Shown here one piece after another: positions 33,926 through 41,525 of a stretch of 64,000 nucleotides of DNA. The stretch comes from Methanorbis rubei (GTDB taxonomy: Archaea; Halobacteriota; Methanomicrobia; Methanomicrobiales; Methanocorpusculaceae). The stretch covers positions 186,001-250,000 of the forward strand of contig NZ_JAWDKB010000003.1 of NCBI RefSeq assembly GCF_032714495.1, in the 5' to 3' direction. A program made the position numbers and the translations under genes. The notes beneath the pieces are model-generated. The model saw nothing but the letters and a program-made list of their open reading frames with translations, ran no database searches and had not been told where the DNA came from. How positions within the stretch are numbered: the stretch's first letter is position 1; each line of letters starts with the position of its first letter.

Positions 33926-33981
33926 GCTATCCCTTTTGTCGGTGATAATGGTAAAGTGTTTGCTTACCTGCATAAATTTTT

Positions 33982-34140
33982 TTATTCAACCTGCACAAAA
34001 GACTCTTTTCCGGCGCCGCAAACAGGACACTCCCATGTGTCAGGAATTTTTTCAAACGTTGTCTTTGGAGGAACATTTGGCACATCTCCGACCTCTTCAT
34101 CGTAAATGTAGCCGCAGGGTTTGCATTTGTACTTTGCCAT
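33982..34140 (-). CDS. Rubredoxin 2
   Basis: A 52-residue protein, MAKYKCKPCGYIYDEEVGD..., ending SFVQVE. Iron ligands are in CKPCG and CPVCG. It is a tandem paralogue of rubredoxin 1, with the middle (TTFEKIP.TW.CP.CGA) nearly unchanged. The duplicates may differ in redox partner: surface charge differs, this copy being more acidic. Both probably come from one promoter upstream of 34140. Confidence 0.93.
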   Translation of the reverse strand: MAKYKCKPCGYIYDEEVGDVPNVPPKTTFEKIPDTWECPVCGAGKESFVQVE

Positions 34141-34203
34141 ACATTCTCATTGTTCTGAGGATTGGTAAACCTTGAGATTGTTACATTTTTTGATTTTATG
34201 CAA

Positions 34204-34409
34204 AAAACGCGAATCGCATGCCTGCGGCCTGCTCACCGCTTCGCGGAATATCGCGAATAAAAAAAATCGTCAATGACGATTTTTCAAAAAGAAATTATCT
34301 GTGCCTTTCTGAACGGATAGATCTATTTAAAAATTACATAACATTATTAATCTCCTAAAAATCGCCATTGGCGATTTTTTTATTCGCGCTATTCGTGCTA
34401 TTCGCGTTT
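34204..34409. repeat. Family C palindromic element C2
   Basis: Fills the divergent spacer between rubredoxin 2 and the desulfurase gene. Left arm AACGCGAATCGCATGCCTG plus the GC module through CTCACCGCTTCGCGG, then ATCGTCAATGACGATTTTT; right arm AAAATCGCCATTGGCGAT and CGCTATTCGTGCTATTCGCG. The core is CGTCAATGACG on the left, a paired change from CGCCAATGGCG. The GC module is present in the left arm only. Confidence 0.85.
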
Positions 34410-34471
34410 ACCGAACAAAACATCCCGACGAAACAGTTATAGAGTTTCGGATACGATACTCTCCAAGAAAA

Positions 34472-35644
34472 ATGGCCGGAGATCCCAAACCACTCATCTA
34501 TCTCAACAATGCCGCAACCAGCTGGCCGAAACCTCCCGAAGTTCTCAAAGCGATGACTGACGCACTTTCTCTGCCGGTGTTCGGCTCAGGCCGGACGACC
34601 GGGACGCAAGGGAAGGATTACGTAACTCTTGCCAGAGAGAAGGTCTCAGGATTTTTGGGAACCAAAAATCCTGAGAACATCATCTTCACAGAGAACGCAA
34701 CAGCCTCCCTGAATATGCTGATAGCAGGATTTCTTGCTGGTCGGCAGGATACCTGCCGCGTCCTCACCACCGCCCTTGATCACAACTCAGTCCTTCGGCC
34801 GCTTCACGAATATCAGCAGGCAAACCGCATCAAACTCAACATTCTCCCGTTCACTGGCGGAGCAGTCAGCCCGAAAACTGTCGAAGACGCCCTCACACCT
34901 GACACAAAACTCATGGTCATGACCCATGGAAGCAATGTTCTCGGTTCCGTACAGAACATTCAGGCAATAGGCGAAGCACTCCAAGACCACGGAGTATTCT
35001 TCATCGTGGACGGAGCCCAGACAGCAGGCCACATTCCAATCTCACTCAGCAACCTGCCAATCGACGCGTTTGTGTTTACCGGCCACAAAGGACTTCTCGG
35101 CGTCTCGGGAACCGGAGGATTTTATCTGAAAAATCCTGACGAAGTTGCCCCGACAAAATTTGGCGGAACCGGCACAAACTCGCAGTCGCTCCTTCACCCA
35201 CGCACGATGCCGGAGAAGTTCGAGGCAGGAACCCACAACTATCCCGGCCTCGCCGCTCTCGCCGCAGGAGTGGCGTTCGTTGAACGGAAGGGTGTTGCCG
35301 CAATACAAGATCAGGCAAAAAAGCAGACATCATCCATCATCAAAGTACTTGCAAAGGAAGAGAACATCATCATCCACAATCATCACCCTGACCTGCCGGT
35401 AATTTCTCTCAACATCCGGGATGTTCCCAACGATGACGTGGGATTCATTCTTGCGAGAGCCTACAATATAATTGTGCGAACCGGACTCCACTGCGCCCCG
35501 CTCGTCCATAAGATCCTTGATGACGGACAGGGCTCTGTCCGCTTGAGTCTCTCCTGTTTCACCACTGATGAAGAATGCCGGACCGCGGCAGAGGCAATTC
35601 TGGAGGTCGCAGAGAATGCGAATTCAAAGATCCGTTCAGCATAA
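34472..35644 (+). CDS. Cysteine desulfurase-like class V aminotransferase
   Basis: A 390-residue PLP enzyme. YLNNAATSWPKPPEV at the N-terminus, VDGAQTAGHIPI, FTGHKGLLGVSGTGGFYL with the Schiff-base Lys, and RTGLHCAPLVHKIL with the candidate persulfide Cys are the marks of the cysteine desulfurase family. It would release sulfur from cysteine for Fe-S clusters or thio-modifications. The ATG follows a family C repeat. A small gene of unknown function overlaps its 3' end and is probably a partner. Confidence 0.85.
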   Translation: MAGDPKPLIYLNNAATSWPKPPEVLKAMTDALSLPVFGSGRTTGTQGKDYVTLAREKVSGFLGTKNPENIIFTENATASLNMLIAGFLAGRQDTCRVLTTALDHNSVLRPLHEYQQANRIKLNILPFTGGAVSPKTVEDALTPDTKLMVMTHGSNVLGSVQNIQAIGEALQDHGVFFIVDGAQTAGHIPISLSNLPIDAFVFTGHKGLLGVSGTGGFYLKNPDEVAPTKFGGTGTNSQSLLHPRTMPEKFEAGTHNYPGLAALAAGVAFVERKGVAAIQDQAKKQTSSIIKVLAKEENIIIHNHHPDLPVISLNIRDVPNDDVGFILARAYNIIVRTGLHCAPLVHKILDDGQGSVRLSLSCFTTDEECRTAAEAILEVAENANSKIRSA

Positions 35645-35990
35645 GTACTGTGCTGACGGCTCGTTCATGAAGGAGTATCAGCTGGACTCTCCGGTTACGG
35701 AAGGATTTTTCCAGTATCTGAAAAACTTCGGAAAAGTTGAGACGATACCCAACCTCGGCCAGGGATTTTACACGTTTGAGAAACCTGACTGGTTTTCGAT
35801 CAAAGGATTTGTCGGGGACACGACCGTTGAGGTGCGGTTCAGGACGCAGTCGATGGATCTGACGAGCGAGTTTCTGTATTTTCTGTTCTCGTCGTACCGG
35901 GAAGGGGAGACGATCGATCTCACGGTTCTGAAAAGAAGGGAGAGTTCGCTTTCTGAGCGGGTCAGAAAACATCTGTATGGAAACTCCTAA
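35616..35990 (+). CDS. Unknown small protein overlapping the desulfurase
   Basis: A 124-residue protein I cannot assign. It starts MRIQRSVQHKYCADGSFMKEYQLD if the ATG at 35616 (after GGAGGT) is used; ATG 35667 is an alternative. It contains one Cys near the N-terminus, the segment IPNLGQGFYTFEKPDWFSIKG and a beta-rich middle. No membrane or HTH segment. The 29-base overlap with the desulfurase gene suggests coupled translation, and a role as sulfur acceptor or partner is possible but unproven. Its 3' end overlaps the convergent asparagine-synthase-like gene. Confidence 0.65.
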   Translation: MRIQRSVQHKYCADGSFMKEYQLDSPVTEGFFQYLKNFGKVETIPNLGQGFYTFEKPDWFSIKGFVGDTTVEVRFRTQSMDLTSEFLYFLFSSYREGETIDLTVLKRRESSLSERVRKHLYGNS

Positions 35991-36957
35991 TTTTTTTGGC
36001 GTACTCGCCGATATCAGAGCATCCATTTTTCTTTGCGATGCGTTTGAGTGCTGCGGTCGTGCCGGTCCCATACTGCATGGCTTTCTTGTGTTTCCATGCG
36101 ATGTCTTTTGGAAGATATTTTTCAGCAACTTTTCGAAGGGCAATTTTTCTCTGGTCGCCACTCACTAATTCGTCGTCGGAAAATTTTCGTGAGACTTTGA
36201 TGACGCGTTCGTCCATGTACGGCATGGAGTACCAGACGCCAAAGCATCCGGCGGCAGCCGCGTCGCGGGCACGCTGAGACGCGAGTTCGAGAAAATCTTT
36301 GGCGAGATCAGACCGGAGGTCTGGACTTCTGCCGTAACGTGCGTAGCCGCCAAAGAGTTCGTCGGCTGCCTGGCCGGTGAGAATTTTTTCTGCGCCAAAA
36401 TTTTTTGCGGCGCGACCGATGAAGTATCCGGCGAGGCCTATCTCGATGTCCATTGCTGTTGCTGAGGGAAGGACAGAGAGAAGTTTTGGCAGGGCTTCTT
36501 CGATATCATCTTCAGCTATCTCGCAAACATTCAGTCGAAGGCCAAGTCTGTCAGCAGCGTCCGCAGCTGCGGCGAGGTCGTGCGAGTCAGAAAGACCGAC
36601 GGCGATGCAGGGGAGATCAGCAAGGACTGCTATCAGAGTTGAGTCGACGCCGCCCGAGAGGGTGACGACCGCGGCTTCGCCGCGGTTGTCAGCCCGAAGC
36701 CTGACCGCCTCGCATACTGCGTCCTCCAGAGAAAGATCCGGAACTTCGGGATGGATGTGGAGTTCCTCGTCCGAGAAACTGATCACTCCTTCCGCGACCG
36801 GAGCTGGCATGATGCCGTAACAGTCCCGAGCGGTGAAGAGATCGTTCCGCAGAAAAAATTCTCCGCCGCATTTTTGCAGAGACGCAGGAGTGATCGATTC
36901 TATCTCCGTGCGGGTGAGAATGTGCCCGTCTCTTTCGATCCAGCCGCGAAACTCCAT
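35962..36957 (-). CDS. Asparagine synthase-related protein lacking the glutaminase domain
   Basis: A 331-residue protein. VVTLSGGVDSTLIAVLADLP is the PP-loop for adenylation, and ILTGQAADELFGGYARYG is the second ATP/Asp motif of AsnB. The N-terminal 70 residues resemble a shortened remnant of the class II glutaminase domain but have no catalytic Cys at position 2 (it begins MEFRGW). It probably uses free ammonia or another amine, or acts on a substrate other than Asp. A 68-codon gene ends at the base before its start codon, so the two form a bicistronic unit. Confidence 0.8.
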   Translation of the reverse strand: MEFRGWIERDGHILTRTEIESITPASLQKCGGEFFLRNDLFTARDCYGIMPAPVAEGVISFSDEELHIHPEVPDLSLEDAVCEAVRLRADNRGEAAVVTLSGGVDSTLIAVLADLPCIAVGLSDSHDLAAAADAADRLGLRLNVCEIAEDDIEEALPKLLSVLPSATAMDIEIGLAGYFIGRAAKNFGAEKILTGQAADELFGGYARYGRSPDLRSDLAKDFLELASQRARDAAAAGCFGVWYSMPYMDERVIKVSRKFSDDELVSGDQRKIALRKVAEKYLPKDIAWKHKKAMQYGTGTTAALKRIAKKNGCSDIGEYAKKIRSFHTDVF

Positions 36958-37164
36958 TCAGTATCCCCGCGAAAGTACTTCGAGTTCATCACGAACGCAG
37001 GAGCGGATCATTTTTTCGAGTGCTTTCATATCGATTGATTTTGCAGATTGATCTATTTCCAAGAGTTTTGCTTCCATAGCGCGGATGCCTTCGCTGGGTG
37101 TTTTCCCATATTTGAGAGAGATGGCGATGGCGTCCTCGTCAAGGCGGATGACCTTTGTTGGCAT
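36958..37164 (-). CDS. Small VapB-like protein
   Basis: A 68-residue protein, MPTKVIRLDEDAIAISLKYGK..., whose first 15 residues look like the strand of a ribbon-helix-helix antitoxin; the rest is helical and charged. The ATG at 37164 lies about 28 bases from the TATATATG stretch at 37190-37197, suiting a leaderless start; an upstream ATG (37191) overlaps the TATA itself. It immediately precedes the asparagine-synthase-like gene and is divergent from fic. The three GTTAC operators lie behind its promoter. Family not certain. Confidence 0.55.
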   Translation of the reverse strand: MPTKVIRLDEDAIAISLKYGKTPSEGIRAMEAKLLEIDQSAKSIDMKALEKMIRSCVRDELEVLSRGY

Positions 37165-37196
37165 TGTGATAGAGATCAGCGGTGTTTCCATATATA

Positions 37197-37213
37197 TGTT
37201 ACAGATTGTAACA
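37197..37213. promoter_or_regulatory. Operator copy 1 (TGTTAC-N5-GTAACA)
   Basis: TGTTACAGATTGTAACA, a perfect 6-base inverted repeat touching the TATA of the VapB-like gene. First of three copies. Confidence 0.75.
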
Positions 37214-37228
37214 GAGAAATGTTGATGA

Positions 37229-37245
37229 TGTTACGATTTGTAACT
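37229..37245. promoter_or_regulatory. Operator copy 2 (TGTTAC-N5-GTAACT)
   Basis: TGTTACGATTTGTAACT, one mismatch in the outer base. Starts 32 bases after copy 1. Confidence 0.75.
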
Positions 37246-37259
37246 TAGCTTTCGCACAC

Positions 37260-37276
37260 TGTTACTAATTGTAACA
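37260..37276. promoter_or_regulatory. Operator copy 3 (TGTTAC-N5-GTAACA)
   Basis: TGTTACTAATTGTAACA, perfect arms. Starts 31 bases after copy 2, so all three lie on the same DNA face, three helical turns apart. Confidence 0.75.
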
Positions 37277-37402
37277 GTCATGATAGACAGGTGCGAGCGA
37301 CAAAGAACAGATGTCAATAAACGAATTTAAGCTTGAGATCACCAAAACCGAAACTCTCTTATTTTTCCATGCCAATTGGTAACATAATCATACATTCTTC
37401 CA

Positions 37403-38434
37403 ATGAAAATGTCTCCGTCTGTTTACACACCGCCCTTCACTATTACGAATGCGATGATCGATCGCATTGCAACCATCAGTGAGCTGGTTGGCACATTGTC
37501 CACAGCTGGGGCTGTGAACAAAAGTCCGTATCTTCGGAGAAATAATCGGATACGAACAATTCACTCATCACTGGCCATTGAAAACAACACGCTGACGCTT
37601 GCACAGGTTACTGCGATCATCAATGGACAACATGTTCTCGGTCCACCGAAGGAAATCCGTGAGGTCACGAATGCATACGAAGCATATGATCTGCTTCTGA
37701 CACTCAATCCTTATCGCGTGGAGGATCTGTTGAAGGCTCACAAAATTATGATGATGGATCTTGTTCATGAGTCGGGAATGTTTCGGACGACAAGTGTCGG
37801 AGTTTTTGCAGGAACACAAATCGTCCATATGGCTCCACCAGCAGAACTCGTTCCTGATCAGGTGGCAAATCTTTTGGCATGGTGTAAAAGTTCGGATGTT
37901 CATCCTCTGATAAAGAGTTGCGTCTTTCATGTGGAGTTTGAGTTCATCCATCCGTTTGTCGATGGAAACGGAAGGATGGGGAGAATGTGGCAGACGTTGA
38001 TCCTGAGTAAATGGAAACCCTTGTTTGCCTGGATACCGGTGGAATCCCTCATAGAAAAATATCAGGAACGTTACTACGCAGCTCTTGGTGATGCGGGAAA
38101 AACCGGAAACTGTACTGTATTTGTTGAGTTTATGCTTGAGGTCCTCGAACGTTCTCTAAAAGAGATCAGAAAAATGCGGATCTATGAGACTGTAAATGAT
38201 ACTGTATCTGACACCGTAAATGAGAATGTATTTGAGACTGTAAATCTTTCCGAGAAAGAGCGGTTTGTTCTGATGCATCTAAGAAATAACGAGAATATTA
38301 CTATTCAGGAACTGATGAAAAAGACCGGATACTCCCGTTCGACAATTACCCGTAGCCTTGCTTCCCTCAAGGAAAAAAATGTGGTGGCACGATACGGTTC
38401 AGATAAAACCGGTAAATGGGTTGTTCTCTCTTGA
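37403..38434 (+). CDS. Fic-domain protein with winged-helix C-terminus
   Basis: A 343-residue protein. The Fic core motif HPFVDGNGRMGRMW (near residues 185-198) has the catalytic His and Arg that transfer AMP or another nucleotide moiety. SLAIENN near residue 55 is the (S/T)xxxE(G/N) inhibitory helix, N-terminal as in class II Fic proteins. After the core, ETVNDTVSDTVNENVFETVN is five copies of a 4-residue (12-base) tandem repeat, then a winged helix (LSEKERFVLMHLRNNENITIQELMKKTGYSRSTITRSL). The DNA-binding end could bind the three GTTAC operators upstream. ATG 37403 or 37409. Confidence 0.88.
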   Translation: MKMSPSVYTPPFTITNAMIDRIATISELVGTLSTAGAVNKSPYLRRNNRIRTIHSSLAIENNTLTLAQVTAIINGQHVLGPPKEIREVTNAYEAYDLLLTLNPYRVEDLLKAHKIMMMDLVHESGMFRTTSVGVFAGTQIVHMAPPAELVPDQVANLLAWCKSSDVHPLIKSCVFHVEFEFIHPFVDGNGRMGRMWQTLILSKWKPLFAWIPVESLIEKYQERYYAALGDAGKTGNCTVFVEFMLEVLERSLKEIRKMRIYETVNDTVSDTVNENVFETVNLSEKERFVLMHLRNNENITIQELMKKTGYSRSTITRSLASLKEKNVVARYGSDKTGKWVVLS

Positions 38435-38445
38435 GCACAGAAAAA

Positions 38446-39057
38446 TTATCTGATAAATTTCTCCACCATTGCGTAGACCGGCATTTTCACCAGCTTGATG
38501 CAGACTCCGACAAGCACTGCCGCAATCAGTGTTCCTTCGCGGACACCATACACGGTTGAGAACATCAGCATCGACACAACGACCGACAGAATCACGAGCG
38601 TCACATCAAGCCCGATTTTTACCGTACCAAACTCCACCTTAAACCTGCGGGAGAATGCCGTAAGCATTCCTTCGCTTGCCATCACCAGAACATTTGGTGC
38701 GACTTCAAAGCAGATGCCGATAGCAAGCAGCACGCAGCTTATCACGACAAGCAGGAGCTGTTCGACATAACTTACAGGGACCAGCCAGGTAAATCCCCAC
38801 AGCGTCAGATCGATAAACACACCGAAGATCATTGCGGCAACGAGCTGAAGCAGCTGGATAAGCTCAAACTCTTTTCGCATCAGCAGATACTCGATCAAAA
38901 GAAAGCATGCATGCAGAAGAATCGTCAGCATTCCAACCGTCAAGGGCACACCGAGACTTATCACATACGGCAGACTTGAGATCGGGGTAATTCCCATGTT
39001 GGCCTTAATCGACAGAGAAATTCCCAAGGCCATAACAAACAGGCCCGCAACAAACAC
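38446..39057 (-). CDS. YczE/YitT-like integral membrane protein
   Basis: A 203-residue protein with five or six helices. LFVMALGISLSIKANMGITPISSLPYVISLG is the typical N-terminus of the YczE/YyaS/YitT group, and GICFEVAPNVLVMASEGM fits the middle. Family members are membrane proteins of unknown transport or accessory role. The start at 39057 is a GTG; the frame is open further upstream but has no other start codon. It is convergent with fic and stands alone. Confidence 0.75.
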   Translation of the reverse strand: MFVAGLFVMALGISLSIKANMGITPISSLPYVISLGVPLTVGMLTILLHACFLLIEYLLMRKEFELIQLLQLVAAMIFGVFIDLTLWGFTWLVPVSYVEQLLLVVISCVLLAIGICFEVAPNVLVMASEGMLTAFSRRFKVEFGTVKIGLDVTLVILSVVVSMLMFSTVYGVREGTLIAAVLVGVCIKLVKMPVYAMVEKFIR

Positions 39058-39260
39058 AAGGTATCTGCGGGCTAACTTATAATAAACAAATTTTGGTTGC
39101 GTGATAACTATATTGGCGAGAAAAGTATTTGGGAGTTGCCTTTAGAATGGCATTGCATCCAAAATTATTTGTTGACAATGCGATGCAGTGAAAATATTTC
39201 GTCACAATTTTTTTTTGGAAAAAATTTTCAGAAAAAAAATTCGCGGTGACGAATATTTCG

Positions 39261-39397
39261 AAACGCGAATAGCGCAAATAAAAAATTTCTATCTATCGTC
39301 CAAAAAAATAATTTTAGTAATTTCTGAAAAAATCGCCATTGGCGATTTTTTTATTCCGCGAAGTGGTGAGCAGGCCGCAGGCATGCGATTCGCGTTT
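39261..39397. repeat. Family C palindromic element C3
   Basis: Left arm AAACGCGAATAGCGC and AAATAAAAAAT, right arm AAATCGCCATTGGCGATTTT followed by TTCCGCGAAG, the GC module and GCATGCGATTCGCGTTT. Here the module is in the right arm only, and the left copy of the CGCCATTGGCG core is missing. Confidence 0.8.
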
Positions 39398-39421
39398 CAG
39401 AAAAATATTTTCACGCGCCCC

Positions 39422-40432
39422 TCACGTCGAATCAAAACCAACCATCTGATTGATCATAATCTCCGCAATATCAGAACTGTACTCACTCATCCGATGCATA
39501 CTGTTTGCAATCGTCGTCATCGCAACAGCCTCTTTTACCTTCATCTTCTGCGTGATCGCAGAAAGTGTATGATACTCAGGCTTCAGCTCATCCGCAGCAT
39601 CGATAATCGCGTTCGCCTCAGGAATACTGTTCGCATAAATTGCCTTGATACTCCGGTTAAAGATCTCAAGTGACGCCTCGCCCGCTTTTGTCACCTTCGC
39701 AACCACCGTGTGGTCAACACGCATATCGATTAGAACAAGAGCTGCCTCAGAAATCGCCACCGCGTGATCACCCACCCGTTCAATAATTCGCGAGATCTGA
39801 TAATAGGTCGCAGCTTTTGCAGGAGTAATCTCCATCCTCCGCGACAGAGCAGGGTTCGTTACAATCAAAGAAAACTGCCGGTGAACCAACCAGTGCAGCC
39901 GATCAACATCCGAATCACGTGCCGAAACATCCTCAGCAAGTTCGCGGCGTCCCTGCTCAAGAGCATACAAAGCGTCCTCATGCATCGCCTTCACGATTAC
40001 ATACATTCGCCGAATCGTATTCTCAAACGGCATCTCCGAGGGATTCAAAATATCCTTCAGAATAATACTGTTGTCGCTTTCTTCCGCAACCTCCTGGCCG
40101 ATCGTCATCTGCGTAAACTTCCGCACCACTTGCCGGACTTTCGGCGGAATCCGTCCCGCAGACGTTACACGAATCGTCGTAAAACCCGTAATATATGCAC
40201 CAATAAGAGACCGCAGAAGCATGTTTGGATCAGGATAATCTTTCAGGGAAAACTCCTTCACCCGCGTTGTATTATCATACATCAGATTCGGTGTGAGAAG
40301 CAGGGTCCCATCAGCCTGGGCAATCACACCTACCGGATCATTTTTCTCAATCTTCTGCTGGCGGACCCAACCTTTCGGCAGGGAAATCACATACGATGAC
40401 CCTCCCGTAACCTGCACTTTCCGAATTTCCAT
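39422..40432 (-). CDS. AbrB-PhoU phosphate uptake regulator
   Basis: A 336-residue fusion. Residues 1-50 (MEIRKVQVTGGSSYVISLPKGWV) form a SpoVT/AbrB DNA-binding domain, and residues about 110-330 two PhoU-type three-helix bundles (SDVDRLHWLVHRQF, QISRIIERVGDHAVAISE, MHRMSEYSSDIAEI). This archaeal class probably represses pst genes when phosphate is plentiful. It is divergent from pstS, which strongly supports that target. The start is at 40432; TATA-like AATAAATAG is about 35 bases upstream. Confidence 0.88.
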   Translation of the reverse strand: MEIRKVQVTGGSSYVISLPKGWVRQQKIEKNDPVGVIAQADGTLLLTPNLMYDNTTRVKEFSLKDYPDPNMLLRSLIGAYITGFTTIRVTSAGRIPPKVRQVVRKFTQMTIGQEVAEESDNSIILKDILNPSEMPFENTIRRMYVIVKAMHEDALYALEQGRRELAEDVSARDSDVDRLHWLVHRQFSLIVTNPALSRRMEITPAKAATYYQISRIIERVGDHAVAISEAALVLIDMRVDHTVVAKVTKAGEASLEIFNRSIKAIYANSIPEANAIIDAADELKPEYHTLSAITQKMKVKEAVAMTTIANSMHRMSEYSSDIAEIMINQMVGFDST

Positions 40433-40639
40433 TGTCTGAAGTAGTATATGATGCGGATGCTATTTATTGACATCCACATACTCTCTATAGACGCAATAGA
40501 AATATAGAAAAAACGATTGCCTCATGTCGAAACAGAGATTACTCAATCTATGTCGAGTATCACTATACCACATAGCTTCTAATCTTGTAATCGGAAAAGC
40601 AGCGGTCAAATTCGCTGAGTTTTCCGGGTGTAATTTCTT

Positions 40640-41488
40640 ATGCGTAGCTTCAAAAGCTCTCACAAATCTGGTCTTGCCGCTCTTCTTGCAGCAGCAGTTC
40701 TCGTTCTCGTGGTCCTCACCGCAGGATGTGTCAGCACACCTGCAGAGGATGATGTTTCCGGCACCATCTCACTTGCCGGCTCAACAACAGTTCTTCCGGT
40801 TGCCCAGGCGGTTGCCGAAGTTTACATGAACAATCACCAATCCGCAGACATTCAGATCAGCGGCGGAGGCTCTGGCGTCGGAGTAACCGCAATCACTGCA
40901 GGCACAGCCGATATCGGTATGCTTTCCCGTGACCTCAAAGAAACTGAAAAAACCGGAAACGACTTCAAAGAGTATGTCATCGGCCGTGATGGAATCGCCA
41001 TCATTGCAAACCCTGCAAACACCGTCTCTGAACTGACGATTGCTCAGGTGAAAGACATCTATCAGGGTAAGATCACCAACTGGAAAGAAGTTGGCGGAGC
41101 TGACGCGGTAATCGTTCTTGTCGGCCGCGACAGTGCATCAGGAACCCGGGAGTTCTTCACCGAGTTCGTCTTAAACAAAGAAGACTCCGCAAAAACCATG
41201 CAGGAACTCAACTCGAACGGAGCAGTACAGAAAAGCGTCGCCCAAACCCCTGGGGCAATCGGCTATGTATCTCTTGAGTACGTTGACGGCACGGTCAAAG
41301 CATTCACCATCGACGGAATAAAACCCTCAGTCGCAACCGTTATTGACGGAACCTACAAGATCAACCGCCCGCTCCTGATGATTACCAAAGGAGAGGCAAC
41401 TGGCCTTGCAAAAAGTTACCTCGACTTCATCCTCTCATCTGACGGACAAAAGATCTTAAGCGAGAACGGATTCGTTCCAATCGCATAA
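40640..41488 (+). CDS. pstS: Phosphate-binding lipoprotein PstS
   Basis: A 282-residue binding protein. A signal peptide ends in the lipobox LTAGC, then SLAGSTTVLPVAQAVAEVYM, GGGSGVGVTAITAGTADIGMLSRDLKETE and VGRDSASGTREFF give the phosphate-binding Ser, Asp and Arg of the PstS fold. It delivers phosphate to the fused permease encoded next. GGGTG lies nine bases before the ATG. First gene of the pstS-(CA)-B-phoU operon. Confidence 0.94.
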   Translation: MRSFKSSHKSGLAALLAAAVLVLVVLTAGCVSTPAEDDVSGTISLAGSTTVLPVAQAVAEVYMNNHQSADIQISGGGSGVGVTAITAGTADIGMLSRDLKETEKTGNDFKEYVIGRDGIAIIANPANTVSELTIAQVKDIYQGKITNWKEVGGADAVIVLVGRDSASGTREFFTEFVLNKEDSAKTMQELNSNGAVQKSVAQTPGAIGYVSLEYVDGTVKAFTIDGIKPSVATVIDGTYKINRPLLMITKGEATGLAKSYLDFILSSDGQKILSENGFVPIA

Positions 41489-41525
41489 TTCCTGTCACCA
41501 ATCTTTTTTTCGGGGGAAAAAAATC

